Origin: an uncultured Bacteroidota bacterium
GTDB taxonomy: Bacteria > Bacteroidota > Bacteroidia > Flavobacteriales > Flavobacteriaceae
Assembly: GCA_913041125.1 (NCBI GenBank)
Contig: CAJWHM010000002.1
Span: 1 to 64,000, forward strand
Direction of reading: 5' to 3'
Length of the DNA: 64,000 nt
Shown piece by piece: positions 15,699-25,012 of the stretch. Position numbers and translations under genes: made by a program. Under the pieces are notes generated by a model, which saw nothing but the letters and a program-made list of their open reading frames with translations, was not told the DNA's origin and searched no databases. Each line of letters begins with the position of its first letter. The stretch's first letter is position 1.

Positions 15699-17063
15699 TT
15701 AGTTTGTAATAATTTGTTGATCTATCCAAGAGAGCCTTTCAATGAGCCATTGTTTTAAATAATCAATTTCTTCTGAGTGTCTATTTCCAATAAAATTATT
15801 TGGCCAAATATATTTTCCTAAAACTAACCATTTTCCAAAATTTTGATCAACAGCACCACTATCTGTAATTTCGAGACTTAGCTCATCAATCAAACCTAAA
15901 ATATTTTCATTTGACAATATATTAGATCGTAAGAAAGTCCAACGTTCTTCAAGGGCACTTAAATAATTTGTATCCTGCATTAATCTGTCCCACCAAAATG
16001 GGACTTGCATACCGTCTAGTGGGCATAAATCTCCAAACTGATATGCCCAACCAGAAGTTAAATCTCCACCACAATAATCAGCATTCCCAAAAGCAATATT
16101 AAAATCCCATATGGGTCCCATATTGAGTTTTCCCCCTTTGTCTTTATGCATAAACGTGCTTATTCGATAAGCATCTACATTTTTTGAAATTTCATTTAAA
16201 ATAAAAAAATCAATGAAGCTATCGACATTAATAAACTGTCTGTAACCATCAACTTCATTATTAAAGTTTTCTGATGCTAATGAATTTTCAAAACGCCTGA
16301 AGTAATCCTGGATATATTCTTTTTGTTCATCTGATATATCATCATTTTTTGGATATTCATAGAGAAAATGAACATTTTTATTTAGTCCTTTTGTCCCAGC
16401 TGGAGTATATTCTGACATAAAAGCAATATCAGAATTTAATGAATCTCCGTCTCCTGTAATCTTATCTATCTTAATTATATATCCACCACTTATATCCTCT
16501 GCTTTATTTTTACTTATATCGACTCTATTTTTGTCTCTTTTTATTTTCTCCATTAGTACATATACGCCTAGAAATTCGTCATTTATTTCAAGATTATAAA
16601 ACTTAGTTTTAGTAGCATATCGATTCATTAGGTTTGAAAGTTTATAAATCAATACGTTTCTTACAAGTGATTTATCACTATAGGGTCCATATAAAATCCA
16701 ATCTTCTTCTTTAGGGAATCCAGCCAATGGGACATTTATGTCTTCATTATTTTCGTCCCAGGTTTCAAAACCGTATGATTTTTTGTCAAAAAATTGAGAA
16801 GACGATCCCCTGATTTCAATTCCAATATTGTGTTCCTCTAAAATGATATTTTCTTGAAATATTTGAAATTCAGCAGGAATTTTAGGTTCATCAACGATCT
16901 CTTTACTATATGAGTTAATTTTAATAAGAGGAAGGGGAACTACATTTTTTGAATTTTCTTCAATTATTAGTTCATTAAGAAATTGGGTCTCTTCATTATC
17001 CTTATTCCATGTGCTACATCCAATAAAAAAGCCAAAAAAAATTAGATATATAACATTTTTCAT
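15699..17063 (-). CDS. CotH-kinase-family lipoprotein
   Basis: 454 residues. Lipobox FFIGC (Cys16). The CotH domain covers ~60-400: IEIRGSSSQFFDKKSYGFE, EEDWILYGPYSDKSLVRN, LGVYVLMEKIKRDKNRVDIS, GGYIIKIDK and GPIWDFNIAFGNADYCGG are typical family blocks. CotH proteins are atypical kinases in spore-formers. In Bacteroidota they are surface lipoproteins whose substrate is not established. The C-terminal region (ERWTFLRSNILSNENILGLI) is helical as usual. Full length. It lies 9 bp before the TIM-barrel gene and 64 bp after the esterase gene, all on the minus strand. Confidence 0.88.
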   Translation of the reverse strand: MKNVIYLIFFGFFIGCSTWNKDNEETQFLNELIIEENSKNVVPLPLIKINSYSKEIVDEPKIPAEFQIFQENIILEEHNIGIEIRGSSSQFFDKKSYGFETWDENNEDINVPLAGFPKEEDWILYGPYSDKSLVRNVLIYKLSNLMNRYATKTKFYNLEINDEFLGVYVLMEKIKRDKNRVDISKNKAEDISGGYIIKIDKITGDGDSLNSDIAFMSEYTPAGTKGLNKNVHFLYEYPKNDDISDEQKEYIQDYFRRFENSLASENFNNEVDGYRQFINVDSFIDFFILNEISKNVDAYRISTFMHKDKGGKLNMGPIWDFNIAFGNADYCGGDLTSGWAYQFGDLCPLDGMQVPFWWDRLMQDTNYLSALEERWTFLRSNILSNENILGLIDELSLEITDSGAVDQNFGKWLVLGKYIWPNNFIGNRHSEEIDYLKQWLIERLSWIDQQIITN

Positions 17064-17127
17064 TTGTTTATGGTTAAATTTTGTAAAACAATTTAGTTAT
17101 TTATTTAATATATTTTAATCAAAATGA

Positions 17128-17997
17128 TCAGTGGAATTTCTCTGATATAAATTCTAGAACTGAAGGAAGAGCGGTTCTCCAATAGGTCCAAGAGTGCCCC
17201 CCGTCTCTTGTTCTAAACTCATGATTCACTCCCTTTTCTCTCATTTTTAAATGCATTAGGATATTGTTTTTGTAGAGATAGTCGTCATCTCCACAGTCAA
17301 TATACCATCTTACACTATTGAGAGCTTTTAAGTCTGCTTGATTAACAAGATTAAGTGGATTGTTTAATTTATTGAATCTCTCATAATCTGTTTTATTATA
17401 GTTAGATTCTTTATATCCCCAATAATCAACATAAGAGAAAATTTTCATTTCTTCTTCTGTTTGTGGTCCTATAGAGGCACTTAATGGGGCAGCTGAAGAA
17501 AATAAATCTGGTCGATGAAGTGCATATAAAAAACTTCCTCCACCTCCCATAGAAAGTCCAGAAATAGCTCTAAATCTTTTATTTCTTTTTATTCTAAATC
17601 TTTTCTCAACATGTGGCATTAATTCTTCAAAAAAGAAATCTTCATAATTCCAATTACCCGATAATGCATTTGTGTATCCAGGTTGTCCTGTATTGGCGTC
17701 AGGCATAATAATAATCATTGGTGTCGCTTTTCCATTATTTATTGCTTTATCAGCGATATGATGTACCTCTCCAAATTGAATCCAGCCAGTTTGATCATCT
17801 GTATAACCGTGAAGTAGATATAATACTGGATAACTTCTACTGGAGGTGTCATAATCTGGTGGAAGATATACTGCAAATTTTCGTTCTCCCTTTAATATTT
17901 TACTATCTAAGGTAAGTTGATCCATAACTTTTCCTGATTGGCTTAATCCAGAGAAAAGGAAAAGCAATGCTATAATTAAAAAATATTGGCGTTTCAT
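17128..17997 (-). CDS. Exported esterase of the esterase D / feruloyl esterase type
   Basis: 289 residues. Signal peptide FLIIALLFLFSGLSQ. The alpha/beta hydrolase shows oxyanion region YLLHGYTDDQTGW, nucleophile elbow GLSMGG (Ser149), Asp in WYIDCGDDDY and His268 in DGGHSWTYW. This combination fits the putative esterase (Esterase_phd-like, FrmB-like) family that removes acyl or feruloyl groups from glycans. It would act in the periplasm or at the surface and fits the sugar-related setting. Substrate not determinable. It is divergent to the M20 hydrolase at 18100. Confidence 0.87.
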   Translation of the reverse strand: MKRQYFLIIALLFLFSGLSQSGKVMDQLTLDSKILKGERKFAVYLPPDYDTSSRSYPVLYLLHGYTDDQTGWIQFGEVHHIADKAINNGKATPMIIIMPDANTGQPGYTNALSGNWNYEDFFFEELMPHVEKRFRIKRNKRFRAISGLSMGGGGSFLYALHRPDLFSSAAPLSASIGPQTEEEMKIFSYVDYWGYKESNYNKTDYERFNKLNNPLNLVNQADLKALNSVRWYIDCGDDDYLYKNNILMHLKMREKGVNHEFRTRDGGHSWTYWRTALPSVLEFISEKFH

Positions 17998-18099
17998 TAT
18001 TTTCTATTTGATAAATCAAAGTACAAAAAAAAATAACGAGATATAAAAAGTGCTTTTCATTATGATGGTTTTCACTATATTGGTTTTTTATATTTTAAA

Positions 18100-19413
18100 A
18101 TGAAAATTACCCAGCTAAAGAAAACATTCTACAGATCAATTTTATTTTTTTTAATATTTTTTAATACAGCACACTCACAAAAAAATTTAAGAGTAAACAA
18201 AGTCCGTCTAGACAATAATTTAAAAAAACTCTCAACCTTTGGGATGAATGAAAAAGGTGGAAATGACCGTGTTGCATTTAGTGATTTTGATATACAGGCA
18301 AGAGAATACATAAGCTCATATTTAAATAATTTAGGGGTATCAACATATACTGACGCTGCAGGAAATCTAATAGCTAAAAGAATGGGTAAAAAGAAAAAAG
18401 CAAAGCCCATTGCATTTGGATCTCATATAGATGCAGTTCCAAATGGGGGTCATTATGACGGTGATGTTGGAGTTATCGGCGGGATTGAAGTTTTAGAAAC
18501 CTTAGTAGAAAATAATATAATTACAAATCATCCTTTAGAATTGATCATTTTTTCTAATGAAGAAGGAGCAATTTTTGGTTCTCGTGCTATAGCAGGTAAG
18601 ATAGACCAAGCAACATTAGATGTTAAAACTGCATCTGGATATACCAATGGAGAGGGAGTAAGAAGAATAGGTGGGGACCCTGATAAAATATTGCAAGTAA
18701 AAAGAACCTCAGATGACTTACATGCTTTTTTAGAATTACACATCGAGCAGGGTAATATTCTAAATAAAAAAGGTCTTGATATTGGAATAGTAGAAGGTAT
18801 AGTAGGTCTTAAATGGTGGGATGTTGAAATAACAGGATTTACAAATCACGCAGGAACAACCCCAATGAATGATAGAAAGGATGCTATGATAGCTGCGTCT
18901 AAATTTGTTTTGGCAGTCAATGAGATTGTCACTTCAATTGAAGGAGCTCAAGTAGGGACAGTAGGACGTATAAAAGCATTTCCAGGAGCCCCTAATGTTA
19001 TTCCTGGAAAAGTAATTACTAGTTTAGAATTGAGGGATTTAGATGGAGGTAAAATAAAAAGAATTTTTGAGCAAATTGAAGAAAGGGCACATCAAATAGG
19101 AGTGGACACTAAAACAAAATTTAATTTTACACCTATTGATGCAACAGCTGAGCCAGCATTAACTGATATTCGAATACAAAAATTAATTGAAGAGAATGCT
19201 AAGAAACTTGGATATTCTTTTATGACTATGCCAAGTGGTGCTGGTCATGATGCTCAAGACATGGCAGTTATAACCCCTACAGGGATGATATTTATTCCAA
19301 GTATTGATGGTATAAGTCATTCACCTGAAGAATTTTCTTCTCCAGAGGCAATTGAAAAAGGAGTTAATATTTTACTTCATAGCATATTAGGTTTGGATAG
19401 AACAAAATTTTAG
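18100..19413 (+). CDS. Exported M20-family amidohydrolase (N-carbamoyl-amino-acid hydrolase / allantoate type)
   Basis: 437 residues. Signal peptide with hydrophobic core SILFFLIFFNTAHS. The zinc ligands and catalytic residues of the hydantoinase/carbamoylase M20 branch are visible: GSHIDAVPNGGHYDGDVGV (His109, Asp120), SNEEGAIFGSRA (Glu154/155), LELHIEQG and the C-terminal GAGHDAQDMA. The dimerisation domain lies in between with GFTNHAGTTPM. Members split N-carbamoyl amino acids, allantoate or ureidoglycolate. Which of these is used cannot be told; periplasmic location is unusual for a pure ureide catabolic enzyme. The EEP gene follows after 9 bp. Confidence 0.85.
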   Translation: MKITQLKKTFYRSILFFLIFFNTAHSQKNLRVNKVRLDNNLKKLSTFGMNEKGGNDRVAFSDFDIQAREYISSYLNNLGVSTYTDAAGNLIAKRMGKKKKAKPIAFGSHIDAVPNGGHYDGDVGVIGGIEVLETLVENNIITNHPLELIIFSNEEGAIFGSRAIAGKIDQATLDVKTASGYTNGEGVRRIGGDPDKILQVKRTSDDLHAFLELHIEQGNILNKKGLDIGIVEGIVGLKWWDVEITGFTNHAGTTPMNDRKDAMIAASKFVLAVNEIVTSIEGAQVGTVGRIKAFPGAPNVIPGKVITSLELRDLDGGKIKRIFEQIEERAHQIGVDTKTKFNFTPIDATAEPALTDIRIQKLIEENAKKLGYSFMTMPSGAGHDAQDMAVITPTGMIFIPSIDGISHSPEEFSSPEAIEKGVNILLHSILGLDRTKF

Positions 19414-19422
19414 TATAATTAA

Positions 19423-20253
19423 GTGAGATACATACTTTTAACTTTTCTTCTTTTATCTACAAGTAGTTTTTTAAAAAAAAATAATGACTTAAAAATTTTA
19501 TCTTATAACATAAGATATGATAATCCTGACGATGGAATTAATAAATGGGAGAAAAGAAAGGGAACTATAATAAACTACATCAAGACCAATACCCCTGAGA
19601 TAATTGGTATGCAGGAAGTTTTAAATAATCAATTGATTGATTTACAAAGCTATCTAAATGAATACAAAACTGTTGGAGTTGGTCGAGAGGATGGAAAAAC
19701 AAAGGGAGAATATAGTCCTATCTTATTTAAGACTTCAAAATTAAAATTAATCAAATTCGATACCTTTTGGTTATCAGAAACACCAGAAAAAGTATCTAAA
19801 GGATGGGATGCTGCACTCGAAAGAATATGCACCTATGCACTATTTGAACAAATTAACACAAAAAAACAATTTCTGGTTTTTAATACACACTTTGACCACA
19901 TTGGGGTAAATGCCAGAATAGAATCAGTGAAATTAATTTTGAAAATGATCAAAAAAATCAATAAAAAAAACATTCCTGTTTTATTGATGGGGGATTTTAA
20001 TTTAACACCTGAAACAAAACCTATCAAAATTTTGAAGAGTAGATTCTACGATGTTATGGGACCAACAGATTTTAATGAAAGCTTTAATGGAACATTTACG
20101 GGTTTTAATATTCATGAAAACGCAACAAGAAGGATTGATTATATTTTTGAGAAAGATTTCAAAGTTTTTGACGCAAAACATCTTTTAATTAAAACACCTA
20201 ATGGTTTGTGGGCTTCTGATCACCATCCTGTATTTTTACATTGTTCCTTGTGA
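19423..20253 (+). CDS. Endonuclease/exonuclease/phosphatase-family hydrolase, exported
   Basis: 276 residues from a GTG start. A hydrophobic N-terminus (YILLTFLLLSTSSFL) suggests export. The EEP fold is complete: ILSYNIRYDNPDDGIN, IGMQEVL (metal Glu), NTHFDHIG (catalytic His), LLMGDFNLTPE (Asp/Asn), RIDYIFE and ASDHHPVFL (Asp-His). Closest in look to secreted metal-dependent hydrolases of Bacteroidota that release phosphate from lipids or nucleotides. Co-transcribed with the M20 gene. Substrate unknown. Confidence 0.87.
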   Translation: MRYILLTFLLLSTSSFLKKNNDLKILSYNIRYDNPDDGINKWEKRKGTIINYIKTNTPEIIGMQEVLNNQLIDLQSYLNEYKTVGVGREDGKTKGEYSPILFKTSKLKLIKFDTFWLSETPEKVSKGWDAALERICTYALFEQINTKKQFLVFNTHFDHIGVNARIESVKLILKMIKKINKKNIPVLLMGDFNLTPETKPIKILKSRFYDVMGPTDFNESFNGTFTGFNIHENATRRIDYIFEKDFKVFDAKHLLIKTPNGLWASDHHPVFLHCSL

Positions 20254-20295
20254 TTAGTTATTAGATACAGAATAAGCTGGCATAAATTCTACCAC

Positions 20296-20997
20296 TTATT
20301 TTGTTACTTTTTTTAAAGCATTTTCTAATAAAGGTTCTAAAACTTTGTATCCTTCAAGGGTCAGGTGGACGCCGTCATAGGAAAATTCTTTATCAATTCC
20401 ATTGTTTCCGTTATCTAGGGCTTTGAAATAATCTAAATAATGAACACCTGATTTCTTGGCATATTTCTTGATTTTTGAATTAAGTTTTGGGATTTTAATA
20501 TTTGGATTCTTTTTTGGGCTCCATGGATAATCATAAGCTGGCAAAACAGAACATAATATGACTTTTACATTGTTTGCTAAAGCTATACCTGTCATTGATT
20601 TAAGATTATTTAAAATCATGTCTATTGACATAGGGCCAGTGTTTCCAGCAATATCATTTGTACCTGCTAAAATTACCACAGTAGTTGCTCCAATATCAAT
20701 AACATCAGCATAAAATCGAACTAACATTTGAGGAGTAGTCTGACCGCTTATCCCCCGATTAACATAAATTGTATTTTCAAAAAATTCCGGATGAGTTTCT
20801 TGCCAGCCTATTGTAATTGAGTTGCCTAAAAAAACTATACGTTCCTCACCATTTTTTAGTTGAGACAATTTATCATTAGCACTTTTAAATTGCTCAAAAT
20901 TCGCCCAAGTATTTACGTTTTCATGATTTTGAGCATTTGATGTTTTAATTATTAATGAAAAAATAAGTAGTGAATAAATGATAAGTTTAATTTTCAT
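20296..20997 (-). CDS. SGNH/GDSL-family hydrolase, exported
   Basis: 233 residues from the ATG at 20997; a GTG six codons upstream is less likely. Signal peptide LIIYSLLIFSLIIKTSNAQ. Blocks of an SGNH hydrolase: VFLGNSITIGW (Ser60), GISGQTTP, LAGTNDIAG (Asn114) and the C-terminal YDGVHLTLEGY (Asp-His). Resembles the lysophospholipase L1-like and sugar O-acetyl esterase group found in polysaccharide loci. Its position next to the fucosidase/sulfatase run suggests deacylation of glycans; this is inference. Divergent to the GH29 gene at 21093. Confidence 0.87.
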   Translation of the reverse strand: MKIKLIIYSLLIFSLIIKTSNAQNHENVNTWANFEQFKSANDKLSQLKNGEERIVFLGNSITIGWQETHPEFFENTIYVNRGISGQTTPQMLVRFYADVIDIGATTVVILAGTNDIAGNTGPMSIDMILNNLKSMTGIALANNVKVILCSVLPAYDYPWSPKKNPNIKIPKLNSKIKKYAKKSGVHYLDYFKALDNGNNGIDKEFSYDGVHLTLEGYKVLEPLLENALKKVTK

Positions 20998-21092
20998 TTT
21001 GATTGTTTTAAACACAATTTAGTAATTTTTGCTATCTTAATGATAATATATACCTAGTCAAATAAACAAATAGATTTCTTAAAAAACTTCAT

Positions 21093-22427
21093 ATGTTAAA
21101 GCTAAAAACACACTTACTAATATTAATCATTTTTCTTGTAAATAATTTATATTCTCAAAATTATAAACCAGTTCCAGAAAATATTAAAGCTAGGAATTGG
21201 TTTCAAGATGCTCGATTTGGTCTTTTCGTCCACTGGGGTGTTTATAGCATTTTGGGAGATGGAGAATGGGTGATGAACAATCAAAATATTAGTATTGACG
21301 AATATGAAAAGTTACCCGCTTTTTTCAATCCAATTGATTTTGATCCAAAAGAATGGGTTTCCATGGTAAAACAAGCAGGCATGAAATACATAACTATAAC
21401 AAGTCGTCATCACGATGGTTTCTCAATGTTTGATACTAAAATGAGTGATTATAATATTGTTAAGAGTACCCCATATGGAAAGGATATTATTAAGGCATTA
21501 GCTGATGAATGCCGAAAGGAAGGAATAAAATTATTTTTTTATTATTCACTTTTAGATTGGAATCGTGATGATTATTTTCCTAGAGGAAGAACAGGCAAAG
21601 GAATAAAGGGACGAGGAGAAGGGAAATGGGAAGAATATATTTCGTTTATGAAAGGTCAATTAAAAGAATTACTTACCCAATATGGGGATATCGGAGGTAT
21701 TTGGTTTGATGGACATTGGGATCAAAAAGAATGGGATGGTAAAAAGTTTGGAAAGGTGAAAGTTGATTGGCATTATGATGAGATTTATAAGATGATTCAT
21801 GAAATTCAGCCTCAAGCACTCATAGGAAATAATCATCATATTGGAGTAATAGATGGAGAAGATTTTCAAATGTTTGAAAAAGATTTGCCAGGAAACAATA
21901 CAACTGGATGGGGAACTCCAGCGGATCAGATTGGTTCAGTTCCACTTGAAGTCTGCGAAACTATAAATGGGTCCTGGGGATTTAATTTACAGGATCGAAA
22001 ACATAAATCTGAAAAAGAACTTATTCACTATTTAATTAAGGCTGCAGGCTATGGAAGTAATTTGCTTTTAAATGTAGGTCCTATGCCTAATGGAAAAATT
22101 CAGCCTAAACACAAAACTTCATTAAAAACCATGGGAAATTGGCTCAAGGAAAATGGAGCAACAATTTATGGTACTCGAAAAGGTCCCATTCCTCCTAATG
22201 ATGATTTTGTCTCTACCCAAAAAGGAAAAACAGTTTTTGTACATCTGCTAAATCCAGAAATAGAGGTGATTCACACGGAAGCAGTTCCCGTTAAAATTAA
22301 GGGAATCTATGAGGTGAAAACAAATACAAAACTACCTTTTAGAAATGACAATTTTGGCTTGGCTATAGATGTTTCAGCACTTGCAAAAGATGAAATTGAT
22401 ACCGTCATTAAAATTGAATTAAGATGA
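21093..22427 (+). CDS. GH29 alpha-L-fucosidase, exported
   Basis: 444 residues. Signal peptide LILIIFLVNNLYSQ. The GH29 catalytic barrel starts at ~35 with WFQDARFGLFVHWGVYS, then MKYITITSRHHDGFSMF and GGIWFDGHW, where Asp206 is the expected nucleophile. Ends with a short beta domain. It should release terminal alpha-L-fucose from glycans in the periplasm. First gene of a packed run; its stop overlaps the ATG of the DUF5009 gene (ATGA), so translation is coupled. It is visibly more AT-rich than the genes that follow it. Confidence 0.92.
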   Translation: MLKLKTHLLILIIFLVNNLYSQNYKPVPENIKARNWFQDARFGLFVHWGVYSILGDGEWVMNNQNISIDEYEKLPAFFNPIDFDPKEWVSMVKQAGMKYITITSRHHDGFSMFDTKMSDYNIVKSTPYGKDIIKALADECRKEGIKLFFYYSLLDWNRDDYFPRGRTGKGIKGRGEGKWEEYISFMKGQLKELLTQYGDIGGIWFDGHWDQKEWDGKKFGKVKVDWHYDEIYKMIHEIQPQALIGNNHHIGVIDGEDFQMFEKDLPGNNTTGWGTPADQIGSVPLEVCETINGSWGFNLQDRKHKSEKELIHYLIKAAGYGSNLLLNVGPMPNGKIQPKHKTSLKTMGNWLKENGATIYGTRKGPIPPNDDFVSTQKGKTVFVHLLNPEIEVIHTEAVPVKIKGIYEVKTNTKLPFRNDNFGLAIDVSALAKDEIDTVIKIELR

Positions 22428-23521
22428 ACGAGGTAAATAAATTAAATAATCGTTTAATCTCTTTAGACTTTTTTAGGGGCCTTGTCATGTTTTTACTTAT
22501 CGCAGAGTTTGCTCACCTCTTTGAGGTACTTATGGAATCAGGTAATGAAACGCTCACAACCGTTATGGATTTTATGTTTCATCATGCCAAATGGAAAGGT
22601 CTACACTTCTGGGACTTAGTTCAGCCTTTCTTTATGTTTATCGTAGGGGTGTCTATCCCGTTATCAAACACTAATCGAAAGAAAAAGGGAGATACGGATA
22701 AAGCTATTCGAAATCATGCCTTTAGAAGGGCGTTTTTACTTCTGCTCTTTGGGTGGGGGCTCTACTGTATTGGACCTGAAAAAATTGTATTTCAATTTGA
22801 TAATGTATTGGCTCAATTGTCATTTACCTACTTGATTTCCTTTTTATTATTAAAACAAAGCTCGAGTGTACAAATTGGAATGGGTTTTCTTTGTATACTT
22901 ATTTCTGATTTATTGTATCGCTTTTTCCCAGTGGCTGGTTTTGATCAAGCCTTTGTTGCAGGGGAAAATTTTGGTACTTGGTTTAATATATTTATTTCTG
23001 GATACGAATATGGCGGCCATTGGGCGGCTTTTAACGCACTTCCTACTGCAGCCCATACGCTTTGGGGTGTGGTTGCAGGGAAGTGGCTTATGGAAACTAT
23101 ACCACAGTCAGAAAAATTAAGACGTTTAGTACTTGCTGGAATTGCAGCCTTGGCCCTAGGTTATCTCACTACCTTTTTTACTCCTGTAATCAAACGAATT
23201 TCAACTACTTCCTTTGTAATGCTCTCAGCGGGTTGGACTTTTCTTGCATTATCCTTTTTTTATTGGATTATAGATGTAAAGCAAATCATTAAAAAAACAT
23301 ATGTATTTAGAGTAGTCGGTGTCAATTCGCTCTTTATTTATCTTTTTGCTTCTTTGGGAGGAGGAGGTTTATTTTTAAAAGTAATACGTCCTTTCTCAAA
23401 TTCATTTATTGGCGGATTTTCTTCATGGATGGCGGATTTGTTTTCAGGCCTTGTTGTGCTTTTTGGTTTGTGGTATCTGTGTAATTGGCTATTTAAAAAA
23501 CAAATATTTATAAAAATTTAA
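22424..23521 (+). CDS. DUF5009 / HGSNAT-like membrane acyltransferase
   Basis: 365 residues with about ten hydrophobic segments. Starts with the family signature SLDFFRGLVMFLLIAEFAH, followed by FWDLVQPFFMFIVGVSIPL and HTLWGVVAGKWLM. This is the DUF5009/heparan-alpha-glucosaminide N-acetyltransferase-like family, inner-membrane proteins thought to pass acetyl groups to periplasmic sugars. Coupled to the fucosidase by ATGA and 1 bp before the sulfatase. Its place in a fucosidase/sulfatase run suggests acetylation of a sugar released there or of an envelope glycan. Confidence 0.85.
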   Translation: MNEVNKLNNRLISLDFFRGLVMFLLIAEFAHLFEVLMESGNETLTTVMDFMFHHAKWKGLHFWDLVQPFFMFIVGVSIPLSNTNRKKKGDTDKAIRNHAFRRAFLLLLFGWGLYCIGPEKIVFQFDNVLAQLSFTYLISFLLLKQSSSVQIGMGFLCILISDLLYRFFPVAGFDQAFVAGENFGTWFNIFISGYEYGGHWAAFNALPTAAHTLWGVVAGKWLMETIPQSEKLRRLVLAGIAALALGYLTTFFTPVIKRISTTSFVMLSAGWTFLALSFFYWIIDVKQIIKKTYVFRVVGVNSLFIYLFASLGGGGLFLKVIRPFSNSFIGGFSSWMADLFSGLVVLFGLWYLCNWLFKKQIFIKI

Positions 23522-23522
23522 A

Positions 23523-25007
23523 ATGCGATTTTCTTTATTCATATTAATTATAGGATTACTTTTTTTTGGATGTACTACCCTAGATCAAAACGTCCAACAA
23601 CCACCAAATATCATCTATATCTTGGCAGATGATTTGGGTTATGGAGAGTTGGGTGCTTATGGTCAAGAAAAAATTAAAACCCCTAATTTGGACCTATTGG
23701 CCGCTCAAGGTATGCGTTTTACTCAACACTATACTGGAGCTCCTGTATGCGCACCTTCTCGCTACATGTTTCTTACTGGAACACATGCAGGTCATGCTTA
23801 TATTAGGGGGAATTACGAGCTTGGTCAATTTGAAGATGAAAATGAAGGAGGACAAATGCCAATACCTGAAACAACTCCAACTTTAGCCAAGATGCTCAAA
23901 AATGCAGGCTATCAAACAGCTATGGTAGGGAAATGGGGTTTGGGCATGAACGGGACTACTGGAAGTCCTCTTCTTCAAGGATTTGACTATTATTACGGTT
24001 ATTTAGATCAAAAACAAGCACATAATTATTACCCGACACATCTTTGGGAGAATGATGAGCCTGCCTTATTAAATAATGACTATTTCTTAGTTCACACTCC
24101 TATAGAAAAGGGTAGCGATCAGCAAGCATTTGACCAATTTAAAGGAGTTGATTACTCCCCGGACCGAATGCTGGGTAAGGCGCTTCATTTTTTAGATAGT
24201 ACAAGCTCAAATAAACCATTTTTTCTCTATTATCCCTCTCCTATTCCTCATGTTTCTCTTCAGATTCCTGATTCTTTGCTTAACCAGTATAAAGATCAAT
24301 TTGATGAAAAGGAATACTATGGAACGCAAGGCTATACAGCACATCAAACTCCTAGAGCAGCCTATGCAGCAATGATCACCCATTTGGATTCTGAAGTTGG
24401 AAAAATTTGGGAAGCGGTTAAAGCACGAGGTCAAGAGGATAATACACTCATCCTTTTTTCCAGTGATAATGGACCCACCTTTGCTGGAGGTGTTGATGCA
24501 GAGTATTTCAATAGTGCCGCAGGTTTGAGAGGACTGAAAATGGATGTTTATGAAGGGGGTATTCGTATTCCTTTTATTGCGTATTGGAAAGGTAAAATTC
24601 AGCCGGGTTCGGTTTCCGATCTAGTCTCAGGGCATTGGGATATGTACAATACTTTTGCTGAATTGAGTGGACAAAGTCAAGACTCACCCGATGGTATTTC
24701 TGTTTTACCTGAGTTATTAGGGGAAGAGGGTCAACAGCAACACGAGTATATCTATTTTGAATATCCTGAAAAAAGAGGACAGATAGCCCTTAGAATTGGA
24801 GATTGGAAAGGGGTAAAAGTAGATATGAAAACAAAAAAAGAGGTGCGTTGGGAATTATACAATCTCAAAGAAGACCCTAAGGAGCAAAACAATCTAGCCA
24901 TACATTTTCCAGAAATTATAGAGAAAATAGATTCTTTTCAACAGACAGCTCACCGCCAGGCCCACATTAGAGAATGGGAATTTGTTAATCCAAAATTTAA
25001 AAGATAG
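23523..25007 (+). CDS. S1-family sulfatase (arylsulfatase-like) lipoprotein
   Basis: 494 residues. Lipobox LFFGC (Cys17). The sulfatase fold starts NIIYILADDLGYGELG (metal Asp36/Asp37). The formylglycine site is C76-A-P-S-R80 in GAPVCAPSRYMFLTG, and MVGKWGLG and SSDNGPTFAGG supply further active-site residues. Cys-type site, so it needs maturation by a formylglycine-generating enzyme or anSME, which is not in this window. C-terminal subdomain ends at ELYNLKEDPKEQNNLA. Acts on sulfated glycans, probably with the adjacent GH29 enzymes. Confidence 0.93.
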   Translation: MRFSLFILIIGLLFFGCTTLDQNVQQPPNIIYILADDLGYGELGAYGQEKIKTPNLDLLAAQGMRFTQHYTGAPVCAPSRYMFLTGTHAGHAYIRGNYELGQFEDENEGGQMPIPETTPTLAKMLKNAGYQTAMVGKWGLGMNGTTGSPLLQGFDYYYGYLDQKQAHNYYPTHLWENDEPALLNNDYFLVHTPIEKGSDQQAFDQFKGVDYSPDRMLGKALHFLDSTSSNKPFFLYYPSPIPHVSLQIPDSLLNQYKDQFDEKEYYGTQGYTAHQTPRAAYAAMITHLDSEVGKIWEAVKARGQEDNTLILFSSDNGPTFAGGVDAEYFNSAAGLRGLKMDVYEGGIRIPFIAYWKGKIQPGSVSDLVSGHWDMYNTFAELSGQSQDSPDGISVLPELLGEEGQQQHEYIYFEYPEKRGQIALRIGDWKGVKVDMKTKKEVRWELYNLKEDPKEQNNLAIHFPEIIEKIDSFQQTAHRQAHIREWEFVNPKFKR

Positions 25008-25012
25008 ATTCT

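Noticed and set aside
22866-23292. Alternative plus-strand ORFs within the DUF5009 gene
   Set aside because: Out-of-frame shadows of a membrane protein.
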